From the NCBI GenBank assembly GCA_036661515.1, contig JAVWYO010000001.1, positions 1-64,000 of the forward strand: DNA of 64,000 nucleotides, in the 5' to 3' direction. The notes below the pieces were generated by a model. It was given only the letters and a program-made list of their open reading frames with translations, was not told the DNA's origin and did not search any database. The DNA is from HGM05232 sp036661515. Its GTDB lineage: Bacteria > Bacteroidota > Bacteroidia > Bacteroidales > Muribaculaceae. Shown piece by piece: positions 45,239 to 55,015 of the stretch (positions within the stretch are counted from its first letter, which is position 1; every line of letters begins with the position of its first letter). The translations under genes were made by a program, and so were the position numbers.

Positions 45239-47296
45239 TTAGTATCTTAATATCAATGCTCCTTCTTTGCTAATTGTATGAAACGGAATATTTAATTCTT
45301 TACACTCTTTTTGAAGGTCATATACTCTATCTTTATATATATTTCCAGAAAGGACTATTACAGCTGGATTATAGCATTGTAACAATTTTACAATTTTGCC
45401 ATAATAACCTTTTGAAATCACAAGATAATCCACATCTATTTTATCGCTAATACCATTTAATGCAACTTTCCAGTCACTTCCGTTTATAACCGATATTCTC
45501 TTTTTACAAAGATACATAAAAGGCTTTGCTACAAATCCACATTTAGTTGTAATCGAGTCATTTACAATATCGAGTGTCTTTATACTGTTCTTTATGAGAA
45601 ATGCAGAATTATATTTTTTGACATTATCAAGACTTTCATTATTGTCAGGGAAAATAATGAATCCAGCGTGACCTTCATGATATATTATAGGCGTTTCATT
45701 ATAATTGTTCATTATAACGACTTCAACTTTCTCATTATTATTATAAATAAGGATGTTAAAAATGATATAAATAAGACATGTGCTTAATGAGATTATTAGC
45801 CATAGTACTTTGCGAAACTTAAACCAAGATAGGAGTAATGTAACTATTAAAAAATATGCTACAATATCAACAGTTGTAATATTTATATTTGTGATATTAG
45901 AATATGGAATGTTTTTAATAATATTCACTGTATATATCAATATGCCATAAAGGAAATCAATAATACTTCCAAGTATTTGGAATGGGAATATAATGTATAA
46001 AATAGCTACGCCTAATACAAATGGGAGTAGTGGAATGAGAAAAACATTACCTAATAAAAATAGCACAGGGAATGAGTGAAAATAATATGCCGATACAATC
46101 CCAGTCCCAAGCATTGCAGAAATTGATACTGCAAAAAGGCCACATATATAATATTTTATTTTATTCTTAGGGCTAAAAGGATTTAGCTTTTTTGATAATG
46201 TCAATATAGATAATACGGATAAGAAACTTAATTGAAACCCTACGGAAAATATAGCCATAGGTGAAAAAATCAATATAAAAAAGGCTGCTCCACAAAGGGC
46301 ATTAAGCCCCGTATTCCCACGATAAAGCATGTAAGATGTAATGAAAAATGCAGCCATTATTGTCGCTCTAAGTACCGATGGCGACAATCCTGTTATAAAT
46401 GCGTATGCAATGAGTATAATTAGCGTAAGCATTAATCGGAATCGTTGCATATTTAGACGTGACAGGGGATATAGTAGAAAGGTGATGATTATTGTAATGA
46501 TACCTACATGAAGCCCGCTGACGGCAAGTATATGGGCTATACCAGCATCTGAGAAGCTACTTCGCACATCATCGTCGAGAATATATCTATCGCCAAGTAA
46601 AGCTGTGATAATGAATTGTTGCGCTGGAATAGAGATGTCAGATACAAGGATACGATTTATAAGAAGACGCTGGCATCTTTTTGAAATTGCATTTATGGAA
46701 TGGCTATTACCAACAATTGAATAATCACTCCTTTTGATGTGCTGAGTGTATAATATTCCTTCATGCTTCATATAACTTACATAATCAAACTCATCGGGAT
46801 TACCCATATTTCTGATTCTTTCAAAATGTGGTGTAAAACTTATTATATTACCCACTTTTAAACAATAATTATTACCATCAATATTTACGAGAGCTTTCAA
46901 TGGCTTTGGCTCAATTACACGTCCAATGCTATCAATATAGCTTTTAATTGATACTGTCAAACTCATAGAATTTTCGTTATCTTTTATATTCTCTACGCAT
47001 GCTATTACGGTAGTGTATTTTGTTTCATTCGTTGAGATATAACGAGGCATGAGCATCTTGGCATTAATCCAACCTAAAGCCAAAACAACTAAAAAAAGTG
47101 ATATTGAGTATTTATAATTATTTTTATATTTAGTAAATGGCGTTTTATTCCTATTTGCGCTGATATATAATATTAAGGCACAAATAAGTAGCCCAACTGC
47201 AATATAAATTTGCAGTTGGGTACATGAAAATAATATGCCTATAATGAAAGGCAGTAAAAATCGTAATAAAGGTATTTTTGATAAAATATTACTCAT
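45239..47296 (-). CDS. comEC: ComEC/Rec2 family membrane protein
   Basis: Polytopic inner-membrane protein of 685 residues, the likely DNA-uptake channel. The N-terminal DUF4131-type region is followed by the competence domain with LAVSGLHVGIITIIITFLL (around 255-273) and many helices, including LSPSVLRATIMA. The extracytoplasmic C-terminus (about 520-685) sits where ComEC has a metallo-beta-lactamase domain, but I cannot find the HxHxDH zinc motif, so that part is degenerate. Start and stop overlap the yeiH-like gene by 1 nt. Confidence 0.9.
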   Translation of the reverse strand: MSNILSKIPLLRFLLPFIIGILFSCTQLQIYIAVGLLICALILYISANRNKTPFTKYKNNYKYSISLFLVVLALGWINAKMLMPRYISTNETKYTTVIACVENIKDNENSMSLTVSIKSYIDSIGRVIEPKPLKALVNIDGNNYCLKVGNIISFTPHFERIRNMGNPDEFDYVSYMKHEGILYTQHIKRSDYSIVGNSHSINAISKRCQRLLINRILVSDISIPAQQFIITALLGDRYILDDDVRSSFSDAGIAHILAVSGLHVGIITIIITFLLYPLSRLNMQRFRLMLTLIILIAYAFITGLSPSVLRATIMAAFFITSYMLYRGNTGLNALCGAAFFILIFSPMAIFSVGFQLSFLSVLSILTLSKKLNPFSPKNKIKYYICGLFAVSISAMLGTGIVSAYYFHSFPVLFLLGNVFLIPLLPFVLGVAILYIIFPFQILGSIIDFLYGILIYTVNIIKNIPYSNITNINITTVDIVAYFLIVTLLLSWFKFRKVLWLIISLSTCLIYIIFNILIYNNNEKVEVVIMNNYNETPIIYHEGHAGFIIFPDNNESLDNVKKYNSAFLIKNSIKTLDIVNDSITTKCGFVAKPFMYLCKKRISVINGSDWKVALNGISDKIDVDYLVISKGYYGKIVKLLQCYNPAVIVLSGNIYKDRVYDLQKECKELNIPFHTISKEGALILRY

Positions 47297-48255
47297 TAAT
47301 TAAGGCTTGCCATAATCACAGCAAGACTACTAACGCCAATAACTATCCATAAAAGTATGCCTTGAAGTACTGGTGTAAATCCCACTTTCTTTATAACTCC
47401 AATAGAAAGGCTTGATCCTATTAAAAATAGAGTTACAATCATTCCTTTCTTAGCAAGCCATACACACCATTGACTTATTTCGGCAGGAAGTCCAGCATAG
47501 CTATTTACTAACATTGCTACAATAAATAGAAATATGAACCAAGGAATTGATATCTTACTTGATTTATTTTTGAAGTAGAATGTCGTGAAGATTGCTAATG
47601 GAATTATCCATAATGCACGTGTTAGCTTTATTAATGTAGCTATCTCAAGCGCTTTATCACCATAAGCAGCACCTGCACCAACAACTGAACTTGTATCATG
47701 AATTGCAATTGCAGCCCAAGTGCCAAATTGCTCTTGGCTTAGTCCTAAAAGATGTCCAATAGGTGGAAAAATAAATAATGCTACGGCGTTAAGCATAAAT
47801 ATAGTACCTAACGATACCGCCATTTGATTTTCATCGGCTTTAATGATTGGAGCAATTGCAGCAATGGCACTTCCGCCACATATTGCAGTACCAGAACCAA
47901 TAAGATATGATGTTTTCCTATCAATTTTCATGTATTTACCCAAAATAACGGCTAATACCATCACAACTACTACAGAAACTATTGTAAATAACATTCCATC
48001 TTTTCCTGCTTGAAGAGATGCTTCAAAATTCATTCCAAATCCAAGACCTACAACAGAAGCTTGCAATAGATATTTGGAGCTTTTTTTATTAAACTTCGGG
48101 AATGGAATTCCAAATGTAAAAGCAAAAACGAGCCCTATAAATAGAGCTAATGCAGGCGTTAAAAATTCTAAACCCCATATTTTGTCAAAAGGGAATATAA
48201 AAAACAATAGAAGAATAACATAAATGTATCTTCCTACTTGATTAAAATTAGTCAT
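47296..48255 (-). CDS. YeiH/UPF0324 family membrane protein (putative sulfate exporter)
   Basis: A 319-residue protein with about ten hydrophobic helices. The family signatures are QASVVGLGFGMNFE, LIGSGTAICGGSAIAAIAP and AIAIHDTSSVVGAGAAYG. The family is annotated as a putative sulfate exporter, but experimental support is limited. It lies between aroE (21 nt) and comEC (1-nt overlap), so it belongs to the gldB-aroE-yeiH-comEC transcript. Confidence 0.9.
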   Translation of the reverse strand: MTNFNQVGRYIYVILLLFFIFPFDKIWGLEFLTPALALFIGLVFAFTFGIPFPKFNKKSSKYLLQASVVGLGFGMNFEASLQAGKDGMLFTIVSVVVVMVLAVILGKYMKIDRKTSYLIGSGTAICGGSAIAAIAPIIKADENQMAVSLGTIFMLNAVALFIFPPIGHLLGLSQEQFGTWAAIAIHDTSSVVGAGAAYGDKALEIATLIKLTRALWIIPLAIFTTFYFKNKSSKISIPWFIFLFIVAMLVNSYAGLPAEISQWCVWLAKKGMIVTLFLIGSSLSIGVIKKVGFTPVLQGILLWIVIGVSSLAVIMASLN

Positions 48256-48276
48256 ATATATTATAATAAAATGTTG

Positions 48277-49044
48277 TTATGATTGCCATATTTCCCATGC
48301 TGCAAATGCTTGTAATAAAAGCATCTCAAGTCCATTCTTTACATTAGCGCCATGGCTCTTTGCTTTCTTCATAAATAGAGTTTCATCGGGATTGTATAGC
48401 AAGTCATAGCATAAATGAGATGGAGTAAGAAGGTCATAAGGGATATCAGGACATTCGTTTACATGTGGATACATTCCAAGAGGTGTCGTATTTATTATTA
48501 TATGGTGTTTTAGCATTATTGATTTATCCAATTCTTGATATGTCAATGTTGCATTATCTTTATTTCGTGACACTAATTGAGAAGATATTTTAAACTTTTC
48601 AAGACCACAAGCAACTGCTTTTGCCGCACCACCAGTGCCAAGTATAAGAGCATGCGTATGATTTTCTTTTAATAACGGGCGTATAGAATCGCAAAATCCA
48701 ATAATATCAGAATTATAGCCTTTAAGCAAACATTTATTGTTCTTCTTGTCAAGGATAAATTTAATTACGTTCACAGCACCGATTTTACGAGCATCTTCAT
48801 CTAATTCATCAAGATATTGTATTACCTGTTCTTTATAAGGAATAGTTACATTCAATCCTTTTAAGTCCTTATTTTTACTGATTATTTCTTTGAATAAACT
48901 AATATTAGGAATCTCAAAATTCCTATATTCAGCATTAATTTCCTCTGACTCAAATTTTTGATTAAAGAAATTTCTTGAAAATGAATGCCCAAGAGGGTAT
49001 CCAATCAATCCATATACATTCTCGTGGCGTTTATTATCCCTCAT
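48277..49044 (-). CDS. aroE: shikimate dehydrogenase
   Basis: NADPH-dependent reduction of 3-dehydroshikimate in the aromatic amino-acid pathway. The 255 residues include GLIGYPLGHSFSRNFFNQ at the start, LNVTIPYKEQVI with the catalytic Lys (about 66), Asp in NSDIIGF, and the dinucleotide motif LGTGGAAKAVACGL. It overlaps the end of the GldB-like gene by 11 nt, so translation is coupled. Confidence 0.95.
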   Translation of the reverse strand: MRDNKRHENVYGLIGYPLGHSFSRNFFNQKFESEEINAEYRNFEIPNISLFKEIISKNKDLKGLNVTIPYKEQVIQYLDELDEDARKIGAVNVIKFILDKKNNKCLLKGYNSDIIGFCDSIRPLLKENHTHALILGTGGAAKAVACGLEKFKISSQLVSRNKDNATLTYQELDKSIMLKHHIIINTTPLGMYPHVNECPDIPYDLLTPSHLCYDLLYNPDETLFMKKAKSHGANVKNGLEMLLLQAFAAWEIWQS

Positions 49045-50023
49045 ATTTAGATTTCATTAATATCGTTTGACTTTCTGCATTTAAAATATCGCTACACAAT
49101 TGTGTTACATTATCTATCGTATTGTTATCAACATAAGATTCAATTATTTGTAACCCTATCCAACGTCCCATTGCTCCAGGACTATCTTGAGAAATTAATA
49201 TAGTGAATGGTGATGGAGTAAGCATTTGCTCATGAATCATTTTTGATTTTGAATATAGAATATCTTGTGATATTAATTTACGCCATATCTCTTTCTCATT
49301 TGTTTTACACCATTTTTCTTGTGATATAGTGTAGCCAAAGATATTCCCATCAGCATTTTCGGGGATTATTTGCTTCGTTATATATGCAACGAGCCCTTCA
49401 TATATCATTGCCTCAAGTAAAGTCTTTTCCTTTTCAATCTTTTCAGTATTACGTCTAACAATAGCCTCAGCAACATTATATGGGATTTGAGATGCCGTTT
49501 TATTTATTCTTTGATATGGCTCGTAATATTCATACATAGGGTGGTGTGCTCCTAAATAATGATTAAGTCCTATAAGCAATGTGCTATCAGTTACAATTAC
49601 AGATTGATTATATGGAGTGATATAACTCTTTATTTGTGGAAATCTATAAGCAGGGAAAACAGGAATAATATTATTATGAATCTCAGTTAATATCATTTCT
49701 AATGTATCTAAGCTATTAAATCTATTTTTTACATCAATATAGAAAGCTTTATAAATTGCAGTCGAAGGTATATTTGAAATGACCGAATCAATATCGTTAC
49801 TATTCCGACATTTTTCTTGATATAGTAACGTGATAATATCACTATATTTTTGCTTAAATTCATTCTTTTGTAACTCACTCATTTTTGAGTAGTTATTAAC
49901 ATCAAGCTCAAATCTTTTAATCTCAATACCAGATTTAGCAATTTTATCAACGGAGCAACTGCATACTAAGTTAAGAAGTAGCAAGGGTAATATGATAGAT
50001 AATATTTTGAAAATAAATTTCAT
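49034..50023 (-). CDS. gldB: GldB-like lipoprotein
   Basis: Predicted lipoprotein of 329 residues with a signal and lipobox VCSC (Cys21 or Cys23). The middle part contains LLIGLNHYLGAHHPMYEYYEPYQR and a later YEGLVAYITKQIIPE, the pattern of GldB from gliding Bacteroidetes. Homologues are widespread in non-gliding members, where the role is unknown. It is first in the gldB-aroE-yeiH-comEC run. The TAATTTTG just upstream (50035-50028) is too close to the ATG to be a normal promoter. Confidence 0.8.
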   Translation of the reverse strand: MKFIFKILSIILPLLLLNLVCSCSVDKIAKSGIEIKRFELDVNNYSKMSELQKNEFKQKYSDIITLLYQEKCRNSNDIDSVISNIPSTAIYKAFYIDVKNRFNSLDTLEMILTEIHNNIIPVFPAYRFPQIKSYITPYNQSVIVTDSTLLIGLNHYLGAHHPMYEYYEPYQRINKTASQIPYNVAEAIVRRNTEKIEKEKTLLEAMIYEGLVAYITKQIIPENADGNIFGYTISQEKWCKTNEKEIWRKLISQDILYSKSKMIHEQMLTPSPFTILISQDSPGAMGRWIGLQIIESYVDNNTIDNVTQLCSDILNAESQTILMKSKYEG

Positions 50024-50140
50024 TTTACAAAATTAGTCCATTTTAGGAATAATATCATTTGATTTCACCTATTTTTTATTCAAAAGTGAACTTAGGAGCA
50101 AAAAATCGTACATTTAGGGTGACTTTTAATTGATTATTCC

Positions 50141-50148
50141 TAAATTTG
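50141..50148 (+). promoter_or_regulatory. -7 promoter box of the amidase gene
   Basis: TAAATTTG, about 40 nt before the ATG at 50188. It overlaps the TTG at 50146 that would otherwise extend the frame, supporting the ATG start. Confidence 0.5.
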
Positions 50149-50187
50149 CAGATATATTATGTAAAAAATTATCTGAATTACTTATTA

Positions 50188-51555
50188 ATGGTTTGTCTAT
50201 TAAAATATCATATTAGAAATATATTTTTCATCTTATTCATTTTTTGTTTTGCTCTTACAGGCATGGCAAAAGATTTTGTCGTAGTTATTGATGCTGGGCA
50301 TGGTGGTCACGACATGGGTGCTGTGGGGCTTAAGTCTTACGAGAAAAATATCAATCTTGATGTAGCACGAAAAGTAGGTGATATGATTTCATCGAAAATA
50401 GATAATGTGAAGGTTATATATACGCGTGATAGTGACAAATATCTAACTCTTCAAGAACGTGCCAATCTTGCTAATAAAGCAAATGGAGATTTATTTATTT
50501 CGATTCATACAAATTCTATTGATAAAAAATCAAGAAATCGTACCAGCGTTTCTGGTGCATCGACTTACACTCTCGGATTACACCGTACAGAAGAAAATCT
50601 TGCTGTTGCAAAACGTGAAAATTCCGTTATTGCTCTTGAAGATGATTACACTACTACTTATCAAGGATTTGACCCTAATTCGACTGAATCTTACATAATA
50701 TTTGAAATTAGTCAAAGTAAACACATGGAACAAAGTGTAAACTTTGCTTCTGAAATTCAAAAAGAGTTTGTCAATGTAGCAAATAGATATGATAAAGGAG
50801 TTCGCCAAGCTGGATTTTGGGTACTTGCAGCTACAAGTATGCCTGCAGTACTTATTGAACTTGACTTTATATGTAATCCAACACAAGAGGATTTCCTTAT
50901 ATCAGAAGAGGGACAAAATAAAATGGCTAAATCCATTTTCAATGCTTTTAAAGGTTATAAAAATGCATCTGATACTAAAATTGCATCAGTTTCAACGCCA
51001 ACAAAAAAAGTTACAAAGAAAGAAAAAGAAGAAACAGCAAATATTGATAATAAAATATATGTTGCTCCAAATTATCAATCGAAAGTAAAAGATGTATCTG
51101 ATGAGGACTACAAATATTCGATTAGAAGAAGCAATAAGATAGATAAAAGCCGAAGCGAAAAAAACAAATCTTCAAATAAATCAAAAAAGAAATCATCAAA
51201 AAATGAAACAAAACAAGATATTGATGATTTTGTTATAAATTCTAATGATGATAAAAATGACCAGAATATAGAAGAGGAGGTAAAAGTTGAAAATGCTAAG
51301 AGCAAAGAAGATAAAGAACCTGATACTATTTTTCGCATCCAATTTTTGACCAGTCCTAAATCGTTGAAAGCTAATAGTTCTTTTTTTAAGAATCTATATC
51401 CAGTTTCTAATTATAAAGACGGTGGCCTATATAAGTACACTTATGGCGAAACTAAAAGCCAAAATGAAGCTAAACGCTTATTGAACTACGTAAAAACCAA
51501 ATTTAAAGAAGCATTTATAGTGTCATTTAAAGATGGCGTAAGAACAAATAAATAA
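50188..51555 (+). CDS. N-acetylmuramoyl-L-alanine amidase with C-terminal SPOR domain
   Basis: Periplasmic cell-wall amidase of 455 residues. A hydrophobic signal segment (about 9-25) precedes the Amidase_3 domain (about 30-255) with zinc ligands in VIDAGHGGHDMGA (His), SYEKNINLD (Glu) and ISIHTNS (His), and a late Glu in AVLIELDFICNP. A long Lys/Ser/Asp-rich linker (about 270-375) follows. The C-terminus (IFRIQFLTSPKSL... to SFKDGV) is a SPOR domain, which binds denuded glycan at division sites. It lies 16 nt before the MCE gene. Confidence 0.93.
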   Translation: MVCLLKYHIRNIFFILFIFCFALTGMAKDFVVVIDAGHGGHDMGAVGLKSYEKNINLDVARKVGDMISSKIDNVKVIYTRDSDKYLTLQERANLANKANGDLFISIHTNSIDKKSRNRTSVSGASTYTLGLHRTEENLAVAKRENSVIALEDDYTTTYQGFDPNSTESYIIFEISQSKHMEQSVNFASEIQKEFVNVANRYDKGVRQAGFWVLAATSMPAVLIELDFICNPTQEDFLISEEGQNKMAKSIFNAFKGYKNASDTKIASVSTPTKKVTKKEKEETANIDNKIYVAPNYQSKVKDVSDEDYKYSIRRSNKIDKSRSEKNKSSNKSKKKSSKNETKQDIDDFVINSNDDKNDQNIEEEVKVENAKSKEDKEPDTIFRIQFLTSPKSLKANSSFFKNLYPVSNYKDGGLYKYTYGETKSQNEAKRLLNYVKTKFKEAFIVSFKDGVRTNK

Positions 51556-51571
51556 ATTTGATAAAAGAATA

Positions 51572-52474
51572 ATGAAGAAAATATTTTCTAAAGAAGTGAA
51601 GATCGCTATTGCTGTAATTGTTAGTTTAGCAATACTTTTTGTTGGCATTGATTACCTAAAAGGTATAAACATATTTAAACCAGCTAATTTTTATCTCGTT
51701 AAATATAATAAGGTTGATGGCTTAGTGGTCTCAGCTCCTGTAACTATTAATGGGTTTCAAATAGGTATGGTTAGAGAAATACGATATGAATATGAAAACA
51801 ACGGTAATATTATTGTTGAATTAAGTCTTGATAAAGAGCTAAATGTTCCTGTTGGGACAACTGCTATTCTTGCAAATGATATGCTTGGTGTTTCTTCTAT
51901 TCAATTACATTTAACTGATGTCAAAACTTATTATAATGTAGGAGATGAAATCAAAGGAGAAAATTCGGTGGGTATGTTAGATGAAATACATAATAAACTG
52001 ATGCCAGCTTTTTCAGAAATATTACCTCGTATTGATAGCGTGCTTTACAACTTAAATAAAGTTGTTTCAAATCCTGCGCTATCATCTTCCATAACACGCC
52101 TTGATAACATCACAGCAAACATTGAAAAGAGCTCTGTACAGCTTTCTAAAATAATGAGTAAATCAGTTCCAACTATAATGACAAATGTGAATGGCATTTC
52201 GGAAAACCTAAATAATATAACTACTGATTTAAATCAAGTTAGTGCTGATCTAAAGAAATTACCGTTAGAGTCCACAATGGAAAATATCCGTAGCACAACA
52301 GCAAATTTAAATGAAATCACTGGGAGCATAAATAGCAAAAATTCCACTCTTGGGTTATTAATACACGACCGTGGCCTTTATGATCATATTGATGGAACAG
52401 TTACAAGTCTTGATTCGGTTCTTATTGATCTTAGATTACACCCTAAAAGATATGTGAATTTTAAATTGTTCTAA
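51572..52474 (+). CDS. MCE/MlaD-like lipid-transport protein
   Basis: A 300-residue protein with an N-terminal membrane helix (about 9-27) and an MCE domain (about 37-115: YNKVDGLVVSAPVTINGFQIGMVREIRY, then TAILANDMLGVSSIQLHL). A long helical C-terminal part (about 145-270) is rich in Asn, Ser and Leu. MCE proteins form periplasmic lipid-transfer rings with MlaEF permease and ATPase; those partners are not in this window. Gene pairing with the upstream amidase is common in Bacteroidetes. A terminator follows. Confidence 0.9.
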   Translation: MKKIFSKEVKIAIAVIVSLAILFVGIDYLKGINIFKPANFYLVKYNKVDGLVVSAPVTINGFQIGMVREIRYEYENNGNIIVELSLDKELNVPVGTTAILANDMLGVSSIQLHLTDVKTYYNVGDEIKGENSVGMLDEIHNKLMPAFSEILPRIDSVLYNLNKVVSNPALSSSITRLDNITANIEKSSVQLSKIMSKSVPTIMTNVNGISENLNNITTDLNQVSADLKKLPLESTMENIRSTTANLNEITGSINSKNSTLGLLIHDRGLYDHIDGTVTSLDSVLIDLRLHPKRYVNFKLF

Positions 52475-52839
52475 TAAAATATTTGAGATAAAAGCATTGA
52501 ATCCCTTATTTAGAAACCGTCTAAATAAGGGATTTAACATTGCTAACATGATAACATTCTACATGTGTCAATTTGCCATTGCTTAAGAATCTAAAATGTT
52601 TAATTTACCTATGTTATTAAGCATACAAATTTGTACAATACGCTGCAAATAAGTTATATAATTTAAATTTTAGGGTATGATTTTAACAATATGATAATAT
52701 TTGATTCAATTCATTGATAGATAGTGTAGTTATGGTACAAATATAAAATCCAAATATTTTAGGCACTTGTTTTACAAAATAATTAGAGCAAAATTTGTAT
52801 TCGTAAGTAATAAAAGTAAAAATAAAATAAAGGAACACA
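52475..52839. other. intergenic region upstream of dnaA
   Basis: Holds the MCE-gene terminator (52501-52533) and otherwise AT-rich sequence. I looked for TTATNCACA-type DnaA boxes on both strands and saw none, and no full TAnnTTTG box with proper spacing close to dnaA. No coding sequence is supported. Confidence 0.5.
52501..52533. terminator. terminator of the amidase-MCE operon
   Basis: ATCCCTTATTTAGA (52501-52514) and TCTAAATAAGGGAT (52520-52533) are perfect 14-bp arms with a 5-nt loop. Confidence 0.75.
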
Positions 52840-54237
52840 ATGATCACCCGTCACAACGAATTATGGGATAAATGTCTTGAGATTTTCAAAGACAATTTAC
52901 CTGAGCCACAATATGTAGCGTGGTTCAAACCTATAACATCATCAGGATTTGATGATGGGAAGCTTGTGTTGAGTGTGCCATCGCAATATTTCATTGAACA
53001 AATTGAAGGACGATATTTTAATTTACTTTGTAGTACTATAAAGAGAATCTATGGTGCATCAGTTAAACTTACCTACACATTTACTGTGGTTAAGAATGAA
53101 CCTGATACTATTATTAATATAGCAGGGTCGAATGATAGCTCTATCATTGGGAATAAAGTAATACGTCAAAATCAAGGACCAAGCGATCCATTTAGTAAGG
53201 TAAAATATGATGATATTGATTCTCAACTTAATGCAAAATATACATTTGAGAACTATTGCGGAAGTCTTAGCAATCAATTGGCACTAAGTATAGGCGAAGC
53301 TATCGCTACAAAGCCCGAATGCAAGACTTTTAACCCTCTTCTTATATTCGGTCCTACTGGTGTCGGAAAAACGCATTTAGTGCAAGCTATTGGCATAAAA
53401 ATAAAAGAGAATCAACCATTGAGTAGAGTGCTTTATCTAACAGCTCGTGTATTTGAAAGTCAATATACAACTGCTGTAAGGAATAATAGAGTTAATGACT
53501 TTATTAATTTCTACCAAAGTATAGATGTGCTTATAATGGATGATATTCAAGAGTTTGCTGGAAAGACAGCTACCCAGAATACATTTTATCATATCTTTAA
53601 TCATCTACATCAAAATCAAAAGCAATTAATTTTATCGAGTGATTGTCGCCCTGTTGATATGGACGGGTTTGTTCCTCGATTAATGTCTCGTTTTAAGTGG
53701 GGTGTAACAGCAGAGCTTTCTCAACCAGATTATAGCTTACGTCGTAATGTACTTACACAAAAAGCGAGTCAAGATGGGCTATCTATTCCAACAGATGTCC
53801 TCGATTTTATTGCTGATAATGTTACTGATAGCATAAGAGAACTTGAAGGTATTGTTCTTTCATTAATGACACGAGCTACTTTCCTGAATCAAGAGATTTC
53901 TATTGATAGTGCTCGTGCAGTAATTTCTAATGCGGTAAAAATATCTAAGCGTCAAGTCAATTTTGAATATATTACAGAAGTTGTTAGCAGCTATTTTAAT
54001 ATTGATTCCGACAAGATATTTGGGAAATCAAGAAAGCGTGAAATATCTGATGCCCGCCAGGTTGTGATGTTTTTAGCTAAGAAATTTACTAAATTCTCAT
54101 CAACTACAATAGGATTAAAGCTATCAAGAAATCATGCAACAGTACTTCACGCATGCAAAACAATTGAAGAGCGTTTATCAATTGATAAGACTCTACAAGG
54201 TGACCTCCAAAAAATAGAAAGCGAGCTAAAAAAATAA
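52840..54237 (+). CDS. dnaA: chromosomal replication initiator DnaA
   Basis: AAA+ initiator that opens the replication origin. The 465 residues comprise domain I (about 1-80), a linker, the AAA+ domain with Walker A GPTGVGKT (171-178) and Walker B VLIMDDIQ (230-237), and the DNA-binding domain IV (about 370-465). The box-recognition motif, RDHxTVLHAC in E. coli, reads SRNHATVLHAC here (Arg430, Asn431, His432), so the Asp is replaced by Asn. The gene is single, followed by a convergent nitroreductase, and dnaN lies about 17 kb upstream. Confidence 0.96.
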   Translation: MITRHNELWDKCLEIFKDNLPEPQYVAWFKPITSSGFDDGKLVLSVPSQYFIEQIEGRYFNLLCSTIKRIYGASVKLTYTFTVVKNEPDTIINIAGSNDSSIIGNKVIRQNQGPSDPFSKVKYDDIDSQLNAKYTFENYCGSLSNQLALSIGEAIATKPECKTFNPLLIFGPTGVGKTHLVQAIGIKIKENQPLSRVLYLTARVFESQYTTAVRNNRVNDFINFYQSIDVLIMDDIQEFAGKTATQNTFYHIFNHLHQNQKQLILSSDCRPVDMDGFVPRLMSRFKWGVTAELSQPDYSLRRNVLTQKASQDGLSIPTDVLDFIADNVTDSIRELEGIVLSLMTRATFLNQEISIDSARAVISNAVKISKRQVNFEYITEVVSSYFNIDSDKIFGKSRKREISDARQVVMFLAKKFTKFSSTTIGLKLSRNHATVLHACKTIEERLSIDKTLQGDLQKIESELKK

Positions 54238-54244
54238 GAGCAAA

Positions 54245-55015
54245 TTAGAATTTTGTATTAACTGGAAATGCAAATCCTTGTTGCTCGATAAAATCGTAGT
54301 AAATTTTTGAGAAATATTCATTATTAGCTTTCGTGTATCTTACATCTGTGAAAACTTGTGCTAATGTTTCTTTATTATTCTCTTCAATATATTTTTTATT
54401 TTCTTTCATATTCTCTTTTGAAGAATAAAGTTCTGCAATAGTCTTTGCGCAATAGTCATTATAATTTTCCACATGTAAAATAGCTTCTAACGGAAGACGT
54501 TCAACCTGTTTGGTTTCAAGACTTTTCATTGTAGGGTATCCCACCGTAATTGTTGTTACAGGAACTACCATTTTAGGTAATTCTAATATTTTAGCAATTT
54601 CAGGGGCGTTATATGTAGTGGTACCGAGATAACAACACCCAAGACCAGCTTGCTCGGCAAGCGTATTAAACTGTTGGGCAAATGCTACTGTATCTAAAAA
54701 TGCTGAAATAAATGATTGGAAATTATTATATCCTGGAATAGCTGAGTTATCTTCACACCATTTTATAAACCTATTAAAATCAGCACAAAATGTTATTATA
54801 ACACTTGCACCTGTTACCGATGGCTGATTAAAGTGAGCTGGTGATAGGAGGGCTTTCTTTTTAATATCACGTGTTAATATAGCACTATAAAGTTGCATGT
54901 TTCCAGTCGTTGGCGCGCGCATAGCATCTTCTAATAATGAATATATAACATCATCACTAACATCAATATCAGAGTAATCTCTTATCGTTTTACGTTCTTT
55001 AAAATAGTTATTCAT
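54245..55015 (-). CDS. nitroreductase family FMN-dependent oxidoreductase
   Basis: A 256-residue flavoprotein of the NfsA/NfsB fold. It opens with the FMN-binding ERKTIRDYSDIDVSDD and AMRAPTTGNMQ, and has AGLGCCYLGTTTYNAPEIAKIL, the region contacting FMN and the substrate. Enzymes of this type reduce nitroaromatics or flavins with NAD(P)H, and in Bacteroidales they can matter for metronidazole response; the real substrate is unknown. It is convergent with dnaA (7 nt apart). A -7-like TATATTTG lies at 55044-55037. Confidence 0.88.
   Translation of the reverse strand: MNNYFKERKTIRDYSDIDVSDDVIYSLLEDAMRAPTTGNMQLYSAILTRDIKKKALLSPAHFNQPSVTGASVIITFCADFNRFIKWCEDNSAIPGYNNFQSFISAFLDTVAFAQQFNTLAEQAGLGCCYLGTTTYNAPEIAKILELPKMVVPVTTITVGYPTMKSLETKQVERLPLEAILHVENYNDYCAKTIAELYSSKENMKENKKYIEENNKETLAQVFTDVRYTKANNEYFSKIYYDFIEQQGFAFPVNTKF

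Noticed and set aside
50028..50035. TAATTTTG as promoter of the gldB-aroE-yeiH-comEC operon
   Set aside because: It ends only 4 nt before the ATG, leaving no room for a leader, and no -33 element is spaced correctly. It is probably a chance match in AT-rich DNA.
50578..50886. 102-residue minus-strand frame inside the amidase gene
   Set aside because: Antisense shadow of the conserved Amidase_3 domain; no signal, domain or promoter.
52475..52839. Replication origin next to dnaA
   Set aside because: No TTATNCACA boxes on either strand and no clear unwinding-element pattern beyond general AT richness. Skew could not be computed here.
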